Shown here piece by piece: positions 62,863 through 64,000 of a stretch of 64,000 nt of DNA. Numbering within the stretch: the stretch's first letter is position 1; the number at the start of each line of letters is the position of its first letter. The stretch spans positions 319,634,128 to 319,698,127 of the forward strand of contig JAVHZZ010000004.1 of NCBI GenBank assembly GCA_036250195.1, in the 5' to 3' direction. The stretch is from Mixophyes australis. Its lineage: Eukaryota > Chordata > Amphibia > Anura > Limnodynastidae. Under the pieces are notes generated by a model, which saw only the letters and a list, made by a program, of their open reading frames with translations, was not told the DNA's origin and searched no databases. The position numbers and the translations under genes were made by a program.

Positions 62863-63593
62863 GAGTTTTATTATACACTGAGAAATGGGCTCTGTATTTT
62901 ATGTGGATCACTAGACAATGGGCTTTGTAGGCTATGGCTGTATAATATAATAGTTACCAGACAAAGTTTTTTATAGTGTACTAGTCACCAGATTATACAT
63001 TCTTTATTGTATACTAAAAATTAGGCACTTGGATCAGAACTTTACACTAGCCACTAGAGACTACATTGTACACCAGAAAAAAGGGTTTGTATCATTTTCT
63101 TTAATAAAGGAATGGGATTTGGGGTCCCTGTACTGTATATTGTGGGAGATCACTGATCTGGTACAATTTGTAGGAGTCACGCCTGGTATAATGTGAGAAG
63201 ACACTGCTTGGACTTGTGTGTGGGGCACTGTTGGGTAATATATAAATAGTAATGGTGACAATAGGAAATGGGGCTTGCTGATGACATGATGAGTACATTT
63301 TGCCAACTTTGCCTAGGGTGCCAAAGCAGATTGTCTTACCACTCAATGTACAGATTCTTCTTTTGCTCTTCTGTCAGGATGGACCACCACCATTTTCAGT
63401 TTATCAGTTAGGTAACATGATCATATGATGCTTGTTATATACAGAAGCATGGATGATGGTGGCTTTTCTGACTTTGTATCTTTTTTCCATTGAAATAACT
63501 TTTTTCTTATATAGAAACTCAATGGGTAATATCCTATGTCGTAGGATATTCCATTTACACTTTTTATTATACAAAAATGCCATTTATTGTGAG
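62863..63593. other. Unassigned interval
   Basis: Degenerate relatives of the minisatellite unit continue to about 63060; after that nothing is recognised. Confidence 0.5.
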
Positions 63594-63983
63594 CAGGGCC
63601 CTCTTAACAACATTTGGGGCCCCCGGGCAAAGCAGTGCACCGGGGCCCCTATATATATAAAAGAAAATAAAAAATGATTAAATATATGGGCCCTGCAGCC
63701 CAGGGGGCCCGTCAGAGGCAGCGAGAGAAAAAAGTTCCTCCTCCGTGCTGCACTCCGCAATGGATGTCGGGCGGGCGTGATGACGCCACGCCCGACATGC
63801 ACTGCGAGCGCAGCGCGGAGGAGGAGACCATGGAGGGAGCCGGATCGCCAGCTGAGAGCAAGGTTAGTATTTTCTTCTTCTTTTTTTCAGGAACTTTTTT
63901 TTTTTAGCTGCCTCTGATGGGCCCCCTGGGCTGCAGCGCCCCCGGGCACCTGCCCATCGTGCCCTATGGAAGAGACGGCCCTG
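63594..63983. mobile_element. hAT-type MITE (CAGGGCC family), TSD ATTGTGAG
   Basis: Ends CAGGGCCCTCTTAACAACAT and, reversed, CAGGGCCGTCTCTTCCATAG. ATTGTGAG is exact at 63586-63593 and 63984-63991. A second inverted pair lies inside (GCAGCCCAGGGGGCCCGTCA near 63696 and its partner near 63915). A GATGTCGGGCG/CGCCCGACAT stem lies at about 63764-63798. Confidence 0.9.
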
Positions 63984-64000
63984 ATTGTGAGGTGAATTTT

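Noticed and set aside
62041..62864. ORFs of 219 and 198 residues as a repeat protein
   Set aside because: They are open only because the minisatellite unit is 33 bp; there is no start context, splice signal or non-repeat domain.
1..64000. Bacterial-type systems, CRISPR arrays, prophage or operons
   Set aside because: No short-spacing gene clusters, ribosome binding sites or spacer-repeat arrays; all recognisable content is eukaryotic mobile DNA.

Overview
The window looks like vertebrate nuclear DNA, most likely from an anuran amphibian with a large, repeat-rich genome. The evidence is the mix of mobile elements: sushi/Tf1-type Ty3/Gypsy chromoviruses, a DIRS-like element, a Penelope-like element, a Tx1/L1-like LINE, an L2-group LINE with V-SINEs that share its 3' tail, a Tc1-like transposon, a TTA-target Harbinger-type MITE and many hAT-type MITEs. 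I see no complete host gene. The only host-like coding trace is one exon-like stretch at 59364-59526. There are no operons, CRISPR arrays or bacterial features.

Layout. 1-6740 is mostly unassigned AT-rich sequence with V-SINE remnants, a 28S rRNA pseudogene fragment (3848-3966) and hairpins. 6750-10960 is a decayed DIRS-like element on the minus strand (gag-like, reverse transcriptase, RNase H, tyrosine recombinase), with a hAT-type MITE inside the recombinase. 10984-14120 holds MITEs and a degenerate tandem array.

14165-48640 is one large nested block. Its outer shell is a single Tc1-like transposon (minus strand). Its two halves (14165-14520 and 46410-48640) are split by 31.9 kb and carry the same 14-bp repeat at the break, as a target-site duplication would. 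The element that split it appears to be a 5'-truncated Penelope-like element (plus strand). That element was then filled by a chromovirus called Gypsy-1 here (14928-20648, plus); an L2-group LINE (21518 to about 31920, minus) that itself holds a solo LTR (22383-29451, 5-bp TSD), which holds an intact chromovirus, element A (23161-28381, minus, 5-bp TSD); a Harbinger MITE, a V-SINE and another MITE; an L1-like LINE (33751-38626, minus, 17-bp TSD); a candidate solo LTR (39121-39838); and element B (39876-45573, minus, 5-bp TSD), a near-identical sister of A.

48641-64000 is mostly unique AT-rich DNA with hAT MITEs that have 8-bp target duplications, V-SINEs, two minisatellites (19-bp and 33-bp units) and a perfect 107-bp direct repeat.

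How the parts work. In both chromovirus families gag ends on a GGGAAAC slippery heptamer followed by a potential stem, and pol lies in the -1 frame. The sequence just after the 5' LTR is complementary over 10 nt to the predicted 5' end of the element's own RNA, as in self-priming Tf1/sushi elements. The U3 regions share an NRF1-like palindrome, inverted CCAAT boxes and a TATA-like box. Element A keeps full gag and pol frames and B differs by one frame-breaking base, so this family was active recently. All assignments come from reading the sequence; no database search was run.
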